From Acetobacter aceti (GTDB taxonomy: Bacteria > Pseudomonadota > Alphaproteobacteria > Acetobacterales > Acetobacteraceae), in assembly GCF_002005445.1 (NCBI RefSeq), contig NZ_CP014692.1:2728001-2792000 (forward strand): 64,000 nucleotides of DNA, read 5' to 3'. Under the pieces are notes generated by a model that was given only the letters and a program-made list of their open reading frames with translations, had not been told where the DNA came from and did no database searches. This document shows, one piece after another, positions 9,363-17,743 of the stretch. The position numbers and the translations under genes were made by a program. Positions within the stretch are counted from its first letter, which is position 1, and every line of letters starts with the position of its first letter.

Positions 9363-10253
9363 ATGCAGATTCTCTCTCCGAAAAACACACCTCGAATCGG
9401 TTTCGTCGGTTTTGGCGCCATGGCCAGCCGGATGGGCGCTCACCTCATCGCCGCCGGGTATACGGTCAGCGCCTACACACCCTCCGGCCGATCCTCTTCT
9501 CCTTCCGTCCCCATATTCCCGACACCGCTGGCCCTTGCCAGACAGGCTGACACGGTTGTCGTGTGCGTGCCTGATGATGAAGCCCTTGCGGCCTCCCTGT
9601 ATGGCGAGAATGGCGCACTGGCGGGCATGACCAACGGTTCCGTGCTCATCAACACGTCATCCGTGTCACCGGAAGCGACCGCGACCCTGTATGAAGCGGG
9701 CCAGAAACACGGCATCGTCGTGCTTGACGCTCCCGTTTCGGGCAGCACGCCTGAAGCCGATTCCGCCAGCCTCGTGATCCTCGTCGGAGGGGATAAAGCG
9801 GATGTCGCCAGAGCCGCGCCCATTCTTGACGCCATAGGCAAGCTCACAATCCATGCAGGCCCATCTGGAAGCGGCGCACGCCTGAAACTGGTGATCAATG
9901 GAATCATGGGCGCGGGCCTGACGACGCTGGCCGAATCGGTAGCTTATGGTCTGTCCGCCGGACTGGACCGCTCCATGCTGTTCGACGCGCTCGATCAGGT
10001 CGCGGTGATTTCGCCTCACCACAAACGCAAGCTGAAAGCGGCAAAAGACGGCAATTTCGCACCACAGTTCCCGGCGCGTCTCATGCAGAAGGATATGCGC
10101 CTGCTTCTGGATGCGGCGGCCCGTGAGGCTGTCCCAGTGCCGACTCTGGCAGCCGCCACACAACAGCTCTCCCTGACCCGCCGCCTGTCCCCGAATGAGG
10201 ATTACTCTTCACTCATCCGGGTCATGGAAAAAATCGTCGCCAACGATCGCTAG
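9363..10253 (+). CDS. NAD(P)-dependent oxidoreductase, 3-hydroxyisobutyrate dehydrogenase family
   Basis: A 296-residue beta-hydroxyacid dehydrogenase. The Rossmann motif is IGFVGFGAMASRMG near the N-terminus. The substrate-binding segment is DAPVSGSTPEADSASLVILVGGD, and the catalytic Lys lies in SGARLKLVINGIMG. The all-helical C-terminal domain follows (FPARLMQKDMRLLLDAA). The family reduces or oxidises short beta-hydroxyacids and includes glyoxylate/succinic-semialdehyde reductases, so the exact substrate cannot be assigned. The ATG at 9363 is chosen because similarity begins about ten residues later. The frame stays open upstream to 9210 with no recognisable sequence. Confidence 0.85.
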   Translation: MQILSPKNTPRIGFVGFGAMASRMGAHLIAAGYTVSAYTPSGRSSSPSVPIFPTPLALARQADTVVVCVPDDEALAASLYGENGALAGMTNGSVLINTSSVSPEATATLYEAGQKHGIVVLDAPVSGSTPEADSASLVILVGGDKADVARAAPILDAIGKLTIHAGPSGSGARLKLVINGIMGAGLTTLAESVAYGLSAGLDRSMLFDALDQVAVISPHHKRKLKAAKDGNFAPQFPARLMQKDMRLLLDAAAREAVPVPTLAAATQQLSLTRRLSPNEDYSSLIRVMEKIVANDR

Positions 10254-10299
10254 AGCATATCCAGTTTGAATGGACACATTCGAACTGGTGAATATGCTC
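10253..10299. repeat. palindromic repeat unit 1
   Basis: GAGCATAT...CAGTT-GAATG on the left pairs with CATTCGAACTG...ATATGCTC on the right around a four-base loop, giving an imperfect stem of about 20 bp directly after the reductase stop. It resembles the intergenic palindromes dispersed in alphaproteobacterial genomes and may also work as a terminator. Confidence 0.6.
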
Positions 10300-10314
10300 G
10301 ATAAACAATGAATT

Positions 10315-10354
10315 AGGGCAATTCCACTGAGCCAGAGTTCAGTGGAATTGCTCT
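10315..10354. repeat. palindromic repeat unit 2
   Basis: AGGGCAATTCCACTGA (10315-10330) pairs with TCAGTGGAATTGCTCT (10339-10354), 16 bp with one wobble. It follows unit 1 after 15 bases in the convergent gap between the reductase and the squalene-synthase-like gene. The inner GCAATTCCACT motif suggests a dispersed repeat and not a one-off terminator. Confidence 0.6.
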
Positions 10355-10375
10355 AGGAAGAAAACCGTCAGAGGG

Positions 10376-11209
10376 CTACCGTCCTCTGACGCCGAGCGCC
10401 ATCACAGCCAATCGGTCGCCAATTCCACGCGCCGTGCCGGTTGTGACGGGGGGGCGGGCCAGATCCCTGCGCGCCAGAACAGCCGGCAGCATAGCGAGTC
10501 CGGCGCGACGGATATCCTGACGGTCCGGCAGAAACGCCTCCCCTTCCCGTTTCAGAATATCCACAATCGTCGCCAGAGCTCCACTTTTCAGCAATGCCTC
10601 GCCGTCATCATGAACAGAGAGGCCGACGTCCGTGAACGTCTCTTCTGGCAATGGCATACGTCCACTGAGCAGCACCTGAGGCAGATACCGCAACAGAAGA
10701 CCGGTGCCGAACGCCGCGCCGGCACGGGTCACGCACGTCAGTGTCGCGTCATCCTCGACCCCCAGCAGGCCAGCCACCATACGCTGCATCATGCCTGCGC
10801 CGTCCAGCATGGCCGAGCGCCACGTTATCCAGTCCGGAAGACGGCAGAGTTCAGCTTCTCTTGCGTCGATCAGCGTGAGCAGGTTGTCCTTGAGGACAAC
10901 TCCTCTCTCCAGCAGTTCTGCCAGCGCCAGAGCGATCTCGTGACGCGACTGCCGTCCCTGTTCCGGATTCTCGATCACCTCCCGCCACCACTGGAGGCGA
11001 ATCAGCCCCGCCATCGGCCCAGTCACTGTGCCCGAAACCGGCAGGACAAGGGCTTTCGACAGTTCACAGTTCAGCGCGATGAGCGTGAAAGCAGCCGCTC
11101 TCACCGTCTGCGGCAGGAACATCGCACAGAAGAACCGGTCCGGATCACATAAACGTGCTGTCGATTCACAGTCAGGCTTTTCCATTTTTAATGGATCTCT
11201 TTCCGCCAT
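10376..11209 (-). CDS. squalene/phytoene synthase family protein, probably non-catalytic
   Basis: A roughly 277-residue protein with the trans-isoprenyl synthase fold signature of the squalene/phytoene synthase family: DPDRFFCAMFLPQTVRAAAF at the start, then MAGLIRLQWWREVIEN, both as in the NDUFAF6-like branch. The two aspartate-rich diphosphate-binding motifs of true synthases are not seen; the first position reads LNCELSKA. So condensation of prenyl diphosphates is unlikely, and a role like that of NDUFAF6 (assembly factor for respiratory complex I) is possible. Starts at 11251 (GTG), 11209 and 11185 (ATG) are all open; 11209 is a compromise. It is transcribed convergently to the reductase and divergently from sodB. 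Confidence 0.7.
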   Translation of the reverse strand: MAERDPLKMEKPDCESTARLCDPDRFFCAMFLPQTVRAAAFTLIALNCELSKALVLPVSGTVTGPMAGLIRLQWWREVIENPEQGRQSRHEIALALAELLERGVVLKDNLLTLIDAREAELCRLPDWITWRSAMLDGAGMMQRMVAGLLGVEDDATLTCVTRAGAAFGTGLLLRYLPQVLLSGRMPLPEETFTDVGLSVHDDGEALLKSGALATIVDILKREGEAFLPDRQDIRRAGLAMLPAVLARRDLARPPVTTGTARGIGDRLAVMALGVRGR

Positions 11210-11349
11210 GTCTGCGTTGGACCTTTCAGGAAGCTGCCAGTCCTTTATCACGCAAGCGTCCCTTGACGCTTTTCCGGGTGGACCATAGCTGTTGAGGGCG
11301 GCGTCGTTTCGCCCTGTATTCGTGATTGCAATCCAAGGAGACCATCATC

Positions 11350-11958
11350 ATGGCATTTGAACTGCCTGCCCTCCCTTACTCCTATAATGCCCTTGCCGCC
11401 AAAGGCATGTGCCAGGAGACGCTGGAACTTCATCACGACAAGCATCATCAGGCCTATGTGACGGCCCTGAACAATTTTGTCGAAGCAAAGCCCGAGCTTC
11501 AGGGCAAGTCCCTCGACGAGATCATTCTCGCCGTCAAAGGTGACGCTGCCCAGGCTCCCGTGTTCAACAATGCCGGTCAGCATTGGAACCACATTCTTTT
11601 CTGGCAGAACCTGTCTTCCAACGGTGGTGCAATCCCGCCGGCCCTCGAAGCCAAGATCAAGGAAGATCTGGGCAGCGTCGCGGACTTCAAGGAAGAGTTC
11701 AAAAAGGCTGCGACCACCCAGTTCGGATCAGGCTGGGCATGGCTGGTTCTGGGCAAGGACGGCAAGCTGGCTGTCACCAAGACAGCCAACGGCAGCAACC
11801 CGCTGGCCGAAGGTCAGGGCACGGCGCTCCTTGGTCTGGATGTGTGGGAACACGCCTACTACCTCGACTTCCGTAACCGTCGTCCTGACTACATCACCAA
11901 CTACCTCGACAAACTCGCCAACTATGAGTTTGCCGAAGCTCAGCTGAAATCTGCCTGA
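11350..11958 (+). CDS. sodB: superoxide dismutase (Fe/Mn family)
   Basis: A 202-residue Fe/Mn superoxide dismutase converting superoxide to oxygen and hydrogen peroxide in the cytosol. Metal ligands are visible: His28 (LELHHDKHH), His81 (NNAGQHWNHILFW), and the Asp and His of DVWEHAYYLDF near the C-terminus. AAGGAG about ten bases before the ATG at 11350 fixes the start. The sequence is closer to the iron form (LPALPYSYNALA start), but metal choice cannot be settled by reading alone. It stands alone with a hairpin downstream. Confidence 0.95.
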   Translation: MAFELPALPYSYNALAAKGMCQETLELHHDKHHQAYVTALNNFVEAKPELQGKSLDEIILAVKGDAAQAPVFNNAGQHWNHILFWQNLSSNGGAIPPALEAKIKEDLGSVADFKEEFKKAATTQFGSGWAWLVLGKDGKLAVTKTANGSNPLAEGQGTALLGLDVWEHAYYLDFRNRRPDYITNYLDKLANYEFAEAQLKSA

Positions 11959-12265
11959 GCAATAAAAAAACAGACCGGAGGGTAATTCCTCCGGCCTGTT
12001 TCAGTTCAGGATCATGCTTTTTGTAAGACGGGATACAGGGACCGTTCTCCCTCACCCGAAATATGTTCCAATTCCTGTATATCCGGAATAGACCCCGCAG
12101 GTTTCTACCCGGGACAGGCTGTCCAGTTGAAATAGCGTCCGAAATGACCGCATCCGGCACGGTTATGAATGACGCTCCAAGCAGGACCAGCCGGACACAG
12201 GAGCGTTTCGGTTCAAAACTGATAAAATAAAATAGCACTTGTGAAATTTATTTTCTGAAATGAAT
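11959..12265. other. sodB downstream region with bidirectional terminator
   Basis: Apart from the terminator at 11964-12003, no gene is supported. The only open frame is on the minus strand (to 12238) and shows no recognisable family or typical codon pattern. The right part (12210-12265) is AT-rich. Confidence 0.4.
11964..12003. terminator. bidirectional intrinsic terminator after sodB
   Basis: AACAGaCCGGAGG and CCTCCGGcCTGTT form a 13-bp arm pair with a short AATT-type loop. An A-run precedes it (a U-run when read on the minus strand) and TTTC follows it on the plus strand. Confidence 0.75.
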
Positions 12266-12790
12266 TCAGTTCAGTTTTCCCCAGGCAGCCAACTGATCGA
12301 CAACCGCCTGTGGCGTCATCTTGCTGGCAACGGATAAAGCCTCAACATTGTTTGCATTCAGCAGCTTTCCATCGGCAGAAACGATCAGAACAGAGGGCAT
12401 TCCGCTGATCTCGACACCATAATTTCTGCCGAGATCCATATTTGTGGTGCGGCGTGAAACATTGATCAGGACCACTTCAAAATTCTGGGCAATCCATGCC
12501 GAGACCGCCGGAACCGCCAGCACACCCGACAGGGCCCAGCAGTCAGGTGACCAGTTACCACCGAAATCCAGCAAGACCGGTTTGCCACTCACCTTGGCGC
12601 GAGCAAGAGCCGCCTGTAGCTGGGCCGTCGCCATTTCGGGTGCCGGATACGGCACCACAACCGGATGCACCGGCTCACTCCCTACAGTGGGAGCCGCCGT
12701 CATCGTCCGGGCCATCGCAGCATCGGACATCACACCTGCCATCGCGACACAGCACGTCAGGTACAACACTTTTTTCCAAAAACGCATCAC
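12266..12790 (-). CDS. exported thioredoxin-like protein with SPDC site
   Basis: A 174-residue protein with a signal peptide (hydrophobic stretch about 8-20, cleavage probably after AMA near residue 27) and a thioredoxin fold: KPVLLDFGGNW (70-80), then SPDCWALSG, later ISGMPSVLIVSADG with the cis-Pro. The usual CxxC is SPDC here (Ser81, Cys84), so one redox Cys is missing. It may act as a monothiol disulfide isomerase/reductase or a chaperone in the periplasm. No partner gene adjoins it. Confidence 0.75.
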   Translation of the reverse strand: MMRFWKKVLYLTCCVAMAGVMSDAAMARTMTAAPTVGSEPVHPVVVPYPAPEMATAQLQAALARAKVSGKPVLLDFGGNWSPDCWALSGVLAVPAVSAWIAQNFEVVLINVSRRTTNMDLGRNYGVEISGMPSVLIVSADGKLLNANNVEALSVASKMTPQAVVDQLAAWGKLN

Positions 12791-12869
12791 ATCTCCTTCC
12801 CCTCAAGTGGATCCGTGATGTCGTCTTTTCGCTGTCACAAAAGACATTCGCAACAACAGAATGCAAATT

Positions 12870-13805
12870 TCAGAAAATTCCGGTTTCAGACCAGAAAAAC
12901 GTCACTTCATGCTTATTGTGAAACAGATGCGCAAGACGGGCGCCGGGAATAGCCGCGAACTGATCCAGAATGGCAAAATCGGTCTCCCCCTGAAACTTCA
13001 CGCTCATGACGATCCGGGCTGCCCGTCCGGCTTCAATCCATCTTCTGACCAACGTCAAAAGACGGTCGGGATAAGCAATCACATCCGAAAACAGCCAGTC
13101 CACACGCTCTTCATTGCGCGGTTCCAGACCAAAGGCGCTCTCCTGTCGAAAGCTCACGCCTGACATGGCGGCCACGGCAGGAGAAAGTGGCGCCCGGTCG
13201 ATAGCCGTAACACTGGCCCCCAGTTTCGCAATGGCCCAGGTCCAGCCGCCCGGCGTCGCCCCCAGATCCAGACAGGTTTCCCCCGGTTCGGGCCAGCGTC
13301 CCAGCCGGGTGCAGGCTTCCCATAGCTTCAGATAGGCCCTTGATGGCGGCCCTTCCCGATCTTCGACAAACTTCACCTCGCCCATCGGAAAAGGACTGGT
13401 CTTGCTTTGAGAAAACAGAATTCTGTCGGATGCCAGCAACGTCCATGCACCCAACGGACTTGTCGGAGCCGTCTGCGGAAAGACTAATGGCGACGCTTTG
13501 ACGGGAGGCAGCTTGTCGACAATCAGCGCAGCACGGCGGAAGAACTCCACAGGCGCCAGCGACCAGTTTCGCTGACGGCTCTTCAGCAGGCGCGCTGCCT
13601 CACCAATCGAAACAATCGTGTGAATTTCAGGAGTTGTCCAGACATCAAGCGCCCATATACTGTCCACAGGAGGCGCTTCGCAGACCGCCAGACGCCCATG
13701 CCAGAAAGCGGGCGTCACCCCCAGTCGTTCCAGTTCATTTTCCAGAACACTCTCGAAACCCGGAGCGACGACATAGACGCTGCCAACAGAAACATCATCA
13801 GTCAT
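12870..13805 (-). CDS. RlmM/FtsJ-like SAM-dependent 2'-O-methyltransferase
   Basis: A 311-residue protein with an N-terminal THUMP-like region and a C-terminal Rossmann methyltransferase. The SAM motif is CLDLGATPGGWTWAIAKLG. The catalytic K-D-K-E set can be traced in RAYLKLWEA, FSDVIAYP, VMSVKFQGE and the last acidic position. This is the pattern of RlmM, which methylates C2498 of 23S rRNA in E. coli, and of related FtsJ proteins. The start overlaps the end of the DUF423 gene by 8 bases, so the two are co-translated. The precise rRNA target is an inference. Confidence 0.8.
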   Translation of the reverse strand: MTDDVSVGSVYVVAPGFESVLENELERLGVTPAFWHGRLAVCEAPPVDSIWALDVWTTPEIHTIVSIGEAARLLKSRQRNWSLAPVEFFRRAALIVDKLPPVKASPLVFPQTAPTSPLGAWTLLASDRILFSQSKTSPFPMGEVKFVEDREGPPSRAYLKLWEACTRLGRWPEPGETCLDLGATPGGWTWAIAKLGASVTAIDRAPLSPAVAAMSGVSFRQESAFGLEPRNEERVDWLFSDVIAYPDRLLTLVRRWIEAGRAARIVMSVKFQGETDFAILDQFAAIPGARLAHLFHNKHEVTFFWSETGIF

Positions 13806-14175
13806 GACGAACCAGAAATCCTACGCCAAGTAAAACCCATGAAAGGATCAGAAGGGAACCACCCGTCGGAGCCACGCTCCCGAGATGATGGCCGGAGAAG
13901 GCCGTCACATAGAGCGCACCACAGAAGAGCATCGCACCGGGCAGCATCATGCAACCGGCGAGTATTTGCAGGCGTGAAGGAGCGCGCAGCCCCATACCCA
14001 ATGCCAGCAGAGCCAGTGCGTGCCACATCTGCATCTGCACGGCCTCGTGGACGATCTCGCGTCCTTCCGGCAGTCCGAACCGTTCAATCGGGAGATGGGC
14101 AGCAACAGCTCCCATGACGACGGCCATCGCCGCCATGAAGGCAGCGGTTGTGCACCACATGCGCGCTATGGTCAT
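13798..14175 (-). CDS. DUF423 family membrane protein
   Basis: About 125 residues with four predicted membrane segments; the body reads AAFMAAMAVVMGAVAAHL, then MWHALALLALGMGLRA, then GCMMLPGAMLFCGALYVTAF, then LLILSWVLLGVGFLV. The GAVAAH motif near the start and FCGALYVTAF are typical of DUF423 (YgdD-like) proteins, whose function is unknown. The ATG at 14175 is chosen; the frame extends to 14310 but the extra residues are hydrophilic and unlike the family. It overlaps the RlmM-like gene. Confidence 0.8.
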   Translation of the reverse strand: MTIARMWCTTAAFMAAMAVVMGAVAAHLPIERFGLPEGREIVHEAVQMQMWHALALLALGMGLRAPSRLQILAGCMMLPGAMLFCGALYVTAFSGHHLGSVAPTGGSLLILSWVLLGVGFLVRHD

Positions 14176-14366
14176 GTCAGTCCTTTCCCGAACACCCTGA
14201 TGAACCAGATGGCTCATCGTGCGTTTGGCTTCCCGCCCGCTACAATTTCCATGATTATTCAAATCATGAGCGCCGTGGTAACCGCGAGAAGAAGAACCCG
14301 CAAGAAACAAGCCTCTGACAGCCCCGGCTCCGCCATCGGGGAAACCCGTAACAAAAGAGTAAAGTC

Positions 14367-14939
14367 ATGAATATCATCAAAAAAATAACTGCCGTTGCAG
14401 CCCTTGGCGGCCTCGCCGCATGTTCGGCGTCGCCTCCGCCAGCTCCGCCGACGCCGTCTTCCCTTTCCGCGGCAGACACCACATTCGTGCAGACTGTGGC
14501 GGAATCCAACCTCACGGAAGTCGCGCTTGGAAAGATCGCTCTGACCAACGCGGGCACAGCCGGTGTGAAGAATTACGCGCAGCATGCGATCAGTGAACAT
14601 ACAAGCGCCGAAGACCGTCTGACCACCATTGCGTCCGCGCACGGCATCACCCTGCCGACCGAGCCCAATGCTGATGATCAGAAAATCATTACAACACTTG
14701 GTGGTGTCAGAGACGCTAAGTTCGATAAGGGCTACATCGCCAATACCATCGAAACCCACAGCAACGCGGTAAAACTCGCAGACCACGAGGCAACCACGAC
14801 ATCAGACGCTGATCTGAAAAGCTTTGCTACTGATTTCCAGAAAACAGCGCAGGCTCATCTCGAAGCAGCCGAAGCTCTGAAAGGCCACAAAGGTCATCCC
14901 GGAGTGTATCGCGGCAAACGTCAGGCTCATAAACACTGA
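14367..14939 (+). CDS. DUF4142 domain lipoprotein
   Basis: A 190-residue protein with a lipoprotein signal: basic start, hydrophobic stretch and lipobox LAAC with the lipidated Cys19. A short Pro/Ser-rich linker leads to a helical DUF4142 domain of ferritin-like type (TFVQTVAESNLTEVALGKIALTNA, then VKNYAQHAISEHTSAEDRL). DUF4142 proteins are exported and widespread in proteobacteria with unknown function. No ferritin metal ligands could be confirmed by eye. The C-terminus is His/Lys-rich (KGHKGHPGVYRGKRQAHKH). A clear terminator follows. Confidence 0.85.
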   Translation: MNIIKKITAVAALGGLAACSASPPPAPPTPSSLSAADTTFVQTVAESNLTEVALGKIALTNAGTAGVKNYAQHAISEHTSAEDRLTTIASAHGITLPTEPNADDQKIITTLGGVRDAKFDKGYIANTIETHSNAVKLADHEATTTSDADLKSFATDFQKTAQAHLEAAEALKGHKGHPGVYRGKRQAHKH

Positions 14940-15692
14940 GAGCAGTGAAACATGACACTTCTCCCGAAGGCAGTACGGTTTCGGGAGAATTTTTCAGATA
15001 CTGTGATTTTTGATATCTGATCATGCCGCGCATCTATCCCGAAATTCTTCGATGACGACCCGTCAATTTTTCAAATAATTCTTCTTTTACTCACAATGTC
15101 TTTACATTCATACAACACCATCAGCATTCCTCTTCGAGGCTTCTTACAGATTCTGCTATTTTTACGTCAAAACATGGGCGATCATTACCTGTATAAATAT
15201 CTAATAAAATATGTTTTCGAGATGTTTGCATAAAATTCTCGTAAAATCATTCATGACGATGGCACGAAACCAACGCCAAAGCTGTCAAAACCACCCCTGC
15301 TGACAGGGCCATCTCACGACTTAAAACAAGAAAGTTTATTGCCTCCAGATATGTTTTATCAATTCATGCCTCTCGCAGATTACACTTGTCCGTTTCATAT
15401 CCAGCGCTCTTTTGGTAATTCGATATGTCGGGTTTTCAAGACAGGAGAACACAGGATTCAAACTCTGAATGTGGGCACCCGAGCAAAGAGGGCGCATGGC
15501 CCGCATCACGCGTAAGACGAAACGTCTCATCCGACATTGAAACCACATGCAACAAATATGAGAAACGATCAGAAAGAATTTATTTTATTGGATAATCGAG
15601 TATTAATCACAAGATTTCCCGATGGTTTGCTTTGCGAAAATTCCTACATCATTTAAAGAAAAATTCTCTGGAAATCTTCCCAAACAATCTTT
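14940..15692. other. AT-rich intergenic region
   Basis: After a terminator at 14959-14994 the DNA is AT-rich with no supported gene. A GC-richer island at about 15440-15540 opens a 70-residue minus-strand frame (15336-15548) that is basic and Cys-containing with no recognised family. Low confidence prevents calling it a gene. Confidence 0.4.
14959..14994 (+). terminator. intrinsic terminator of the DUF4142 gene
   Basis: TTCTCCCGAA (14959-14968) pairs with TTCGGGAGAA (14980-14989) and is followed by TTTTT. It lies 20 bases after the stop codon. Confidence 0.85.
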
Positions 15693-16184
15693 TCAGCGCC
15701 GGACCTCCCAAAACATGGAAATTTCCGCAATCAGGGCGAGCAGCAAAAGAACAGCTGCAGGAAATCCTGCCATAAAAGCTGCCAGTGCATGCAGCAGAAA
15801 GCACGGCCAGAAAAGCCATGGTTCCCGGCGACCAGTTGCCAGAACAAGCAACAGTAACCCGACAACCACCAGCATTGCCGGTCCATAATTATGATACAGA
15901 ACGCTGGAAAAATGACGGGGCGGAATGGCATGCCCTACACTGGTGACAGCATCACTGATCTGTCGTCCCGTTGTCAGCCACACGGCAAGATTGAACAGCA
16001 GCCGAAAAGGCAGAAACAACGCTTCCATAATACTCTGAAGCAGGATCAAAAAACCTGAAATCAGATCTGGCACCAGCAGAACGGCGATCACGCAGGCACA
16101 GGAGAGCACGACAATCGCACGCAGCAATCCCAGTCGGTCTTTCCTGTGAACCGAAGAAGAAGTGGTGGTCAGTCTTTCCACCAC
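15693..16184 (-). CDS. hypothetical multi-pass membrane protein
   Basis: A 163-residue unrecognised protein with about four hydrophobic segments: AIVVLSCACVIAVLLVPDLISGFLIL, a second amphipathic region LFLPFRLLFNLAVWLTTG, AMLVVVGLLLLVLATG, and FLLHALAAFMAGFPAAVLLLLALIA. The start overlaps the end of the coiled-coil gene upstream by 16 bases, so the two are translated together and may form a complex. No catalytic motif was seen. Confidence 0.65.
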   Translation of the reverse strand: MVERLTTTSSSVHRKDRLGLLRAIVVLSCACVIAVLLVPDLISGFLILLQSIMEALFLPFRLLFNLAVWLTTGRQISDAVTSVGHAIPPRHFSSVLYHNYGPAMLVVVGLLLLVLATGRREPWLFWPCFLLHALAAFMAGFPAAVLLLLALIAEISMFWEVRR

Positions 16185-16828
16185 TTCACAGGCTTCTGCC
16201 CTTCTTCATCTCCTTCCGCCTCAACCTGAATCGCAGTTTTTTTCGACGACATAGCGCGAACCTGCTGACGCAGATTGCTGATTTCGGCATGCGCCTGCTT
16301 CAGCATCAACTGCTCTCCAGCCAGTTCCTTTCTCAGCGTGGCCAGTTCCGTCTCACGCGCCTCGAGACTCTGCTTCAGCTCTGCAACCAGAACCTGCGCA
16401 TGCCCCAATCGGGTCTCGAGAGAACGCTGATGCGTTTCGAGTTCCTGCACCTGACGCTCAGCATCACCACGTGCGCGCCGTTCGGCTTCAAATGCACGAT
16501 TGTTGAGTTTCGTCTCGCTGTCACCCGAATGGGCTGGCGCCGTGCGTGCAGCAGGTCGCGAAAACGGATTGTGCTCAACCTGCACATCTCCATCGCGCAC
16601 AAAGCGACGCTTGCGAAACTGTCCTGCTGCATCCTGCCCGGCACGAGGCTGGAGCCGAAGCTGCTGGTCATTCTGCCGCGGCGCATTACTGCCTGAGACG
16701 CCTGGGTTCGCCTTGTGAGACCCCATACGGTTCAATGCCCGCAGTGCCGCTTCATCAGCATCATGATCAGTACGGTTGTCCTCCAGGAAGTCGGCCTGAG
16801 AGGACCTTTTCAATAATCCACTATCCAC
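16169..16828 (-). CDS. hypothetical coiled-coil protein
   Basis: A 219-residue unrecognised soluble protein. The first 100 residues are polar and basic, probably disordered. Residues about 105-190 are a strong heptad-type coiled coil (ERRARGDAERQVQELETHQR, LVAELKQSLEARETELATL). The end is GQKPVKWWKD. It begins with a GTG and overlaps the downstream membrane protein. A scaffold or membrane-tethered rod is possible, but nothing in the sequence fixes a role. Confidence 0.6.
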   Translation of the reverse strand: MDSGLLKRSSQADFLEDNRTDHDADEAALRALNRMGSHKANPGVSGSNAPRQNDQQLRLQPRAGQDAAGQFRKRRFVRDGDVQVEHNPFSRPAARTAPAHSGDSETKLNNRAFEAERRARGDAERQVQELETHQRSLETRLGHAQVLVAELKQSLEARETELATLRKELAGEQLMLKQAHAEISNLRQQVRAMSSKKTAIQVEAEGDEEGQKPVKWWKD

Positions 16829-17123
16829 CAGTATTCTTTCAAATTTCAGTCATTCCGGCCGCCAGCAAAACCAGCTCTGTAAAAACAGAAACCGCTGACG
16901 TGACGGATCACCAGATGTCACTCTGACTGTCGCCATGATCTGTGGGATTTCGCCGGACAGAGCCCAGCCGACAATCATCTTTTACGAGATTGAACTGACA
17001 GGTAGCACGAAGCTTTCACTACTACAAGAAACCAGCAGATATTCTTTTTGTCATGAAAGCGTTCATGTTCGTCAGACGAGAAATTCAGTAACAACCAGAT
17101 ACAAACAACCAGAAACCATGCAA

Positions 17124-17699
17124 TCAGAGCGGCTCAGCAAACAAAGACGCTCCGGGCTGCCAGAGCACATCCTGCCTGCCATCATCATTGAGATGACGTC
17201 CAAGAACAAAAAAGTAATCTGAAAGTCTGTTCAATAATGGAACAAGAACAGGATTGATCGTTGTTTGTTCAGAAAGCGCTACAACTGCCCGTTCCGCCTT
17301 CCTGACTGCCGTACGGGCAATATGCGCCCAGGCGGCGGGCACCGAGCCACCAGGCAGGACAAAGCTGGTCAGAGGCGCCTGAAGCGCACGCACTCTTTCA
17401 ATCTCGGCTTCCAGCGGTGCGATGACGCTGTCCGTCAGACGTTTAGCGTGCCTGCTGCCATCAGGCATGCAGAGATCCCCGCCCATATCGAACAACAGGT
17501 TCTGAACAGCCATCAACCGCTTTGACAGGGCGGCATCGGACACATGGCTCCGCAAGGCGCCAACAGCGGTATTGGCCTCATCCAGCACACCGATCGCCTC
17601 GACATGGAGCGCCGCCTTGCTCAGCCGCGTTCCATCTCCGAGTGAAGTCTGCCCCTTGTCACCGCCCCGCGTGACAACTCTGTCTATTCTGACTGACAT
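17124..17699 (-). CDS. PduO-type cob(I)alamin adenosyltransferase
   Basis: A 191-residue ATP:cob(I)alamin adenosyltransferase, making adenosylcobalamin from ATP and reduced cobalamin. The family N-terminal motif TRGGDKGQTSLGDG is intact, the central VLDEANTAVGALRS follows, and the active-site helix RKAERAVVALSE and LNRLSDYFFVLGRHLN near the end are typical. The start is the ATG at 17699 (MSVRIDRV); the longer open frame to 17870 runs over the upstream lipoprotein's end and is rejected. It follows the lipoprotein gene by 44 bases. Confidence 0.92.
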   Translation of the reverse strand: MSVRIDRVVTRGGDKGQTSLGDGTRLSKAALHVEAIGVLDEANTAVGALRSHVSDAALSKRLMAVQNLLFDMGGDLCMPDGSRHAKRLTDSVIAPLEAEIERVRALQAPLTSFVLPGGSVPAAWAHIARTAVRKAERAVVALSEQTTINPVLVPLLNRLSDYFFVLGRHLNDDGRQDVLWQPGASLFAEPL

Positions 17700-17743
17700 G
17701 CGTGTTTCACTTTCCTTGCTGGAGTTTTTTCTGAAATGGACTT

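Noticed and set aside
15336..15548. 70-residue minus-strand frame
   Set aside because: No family, odd composition, no clear ribosome site; left as intergenic.
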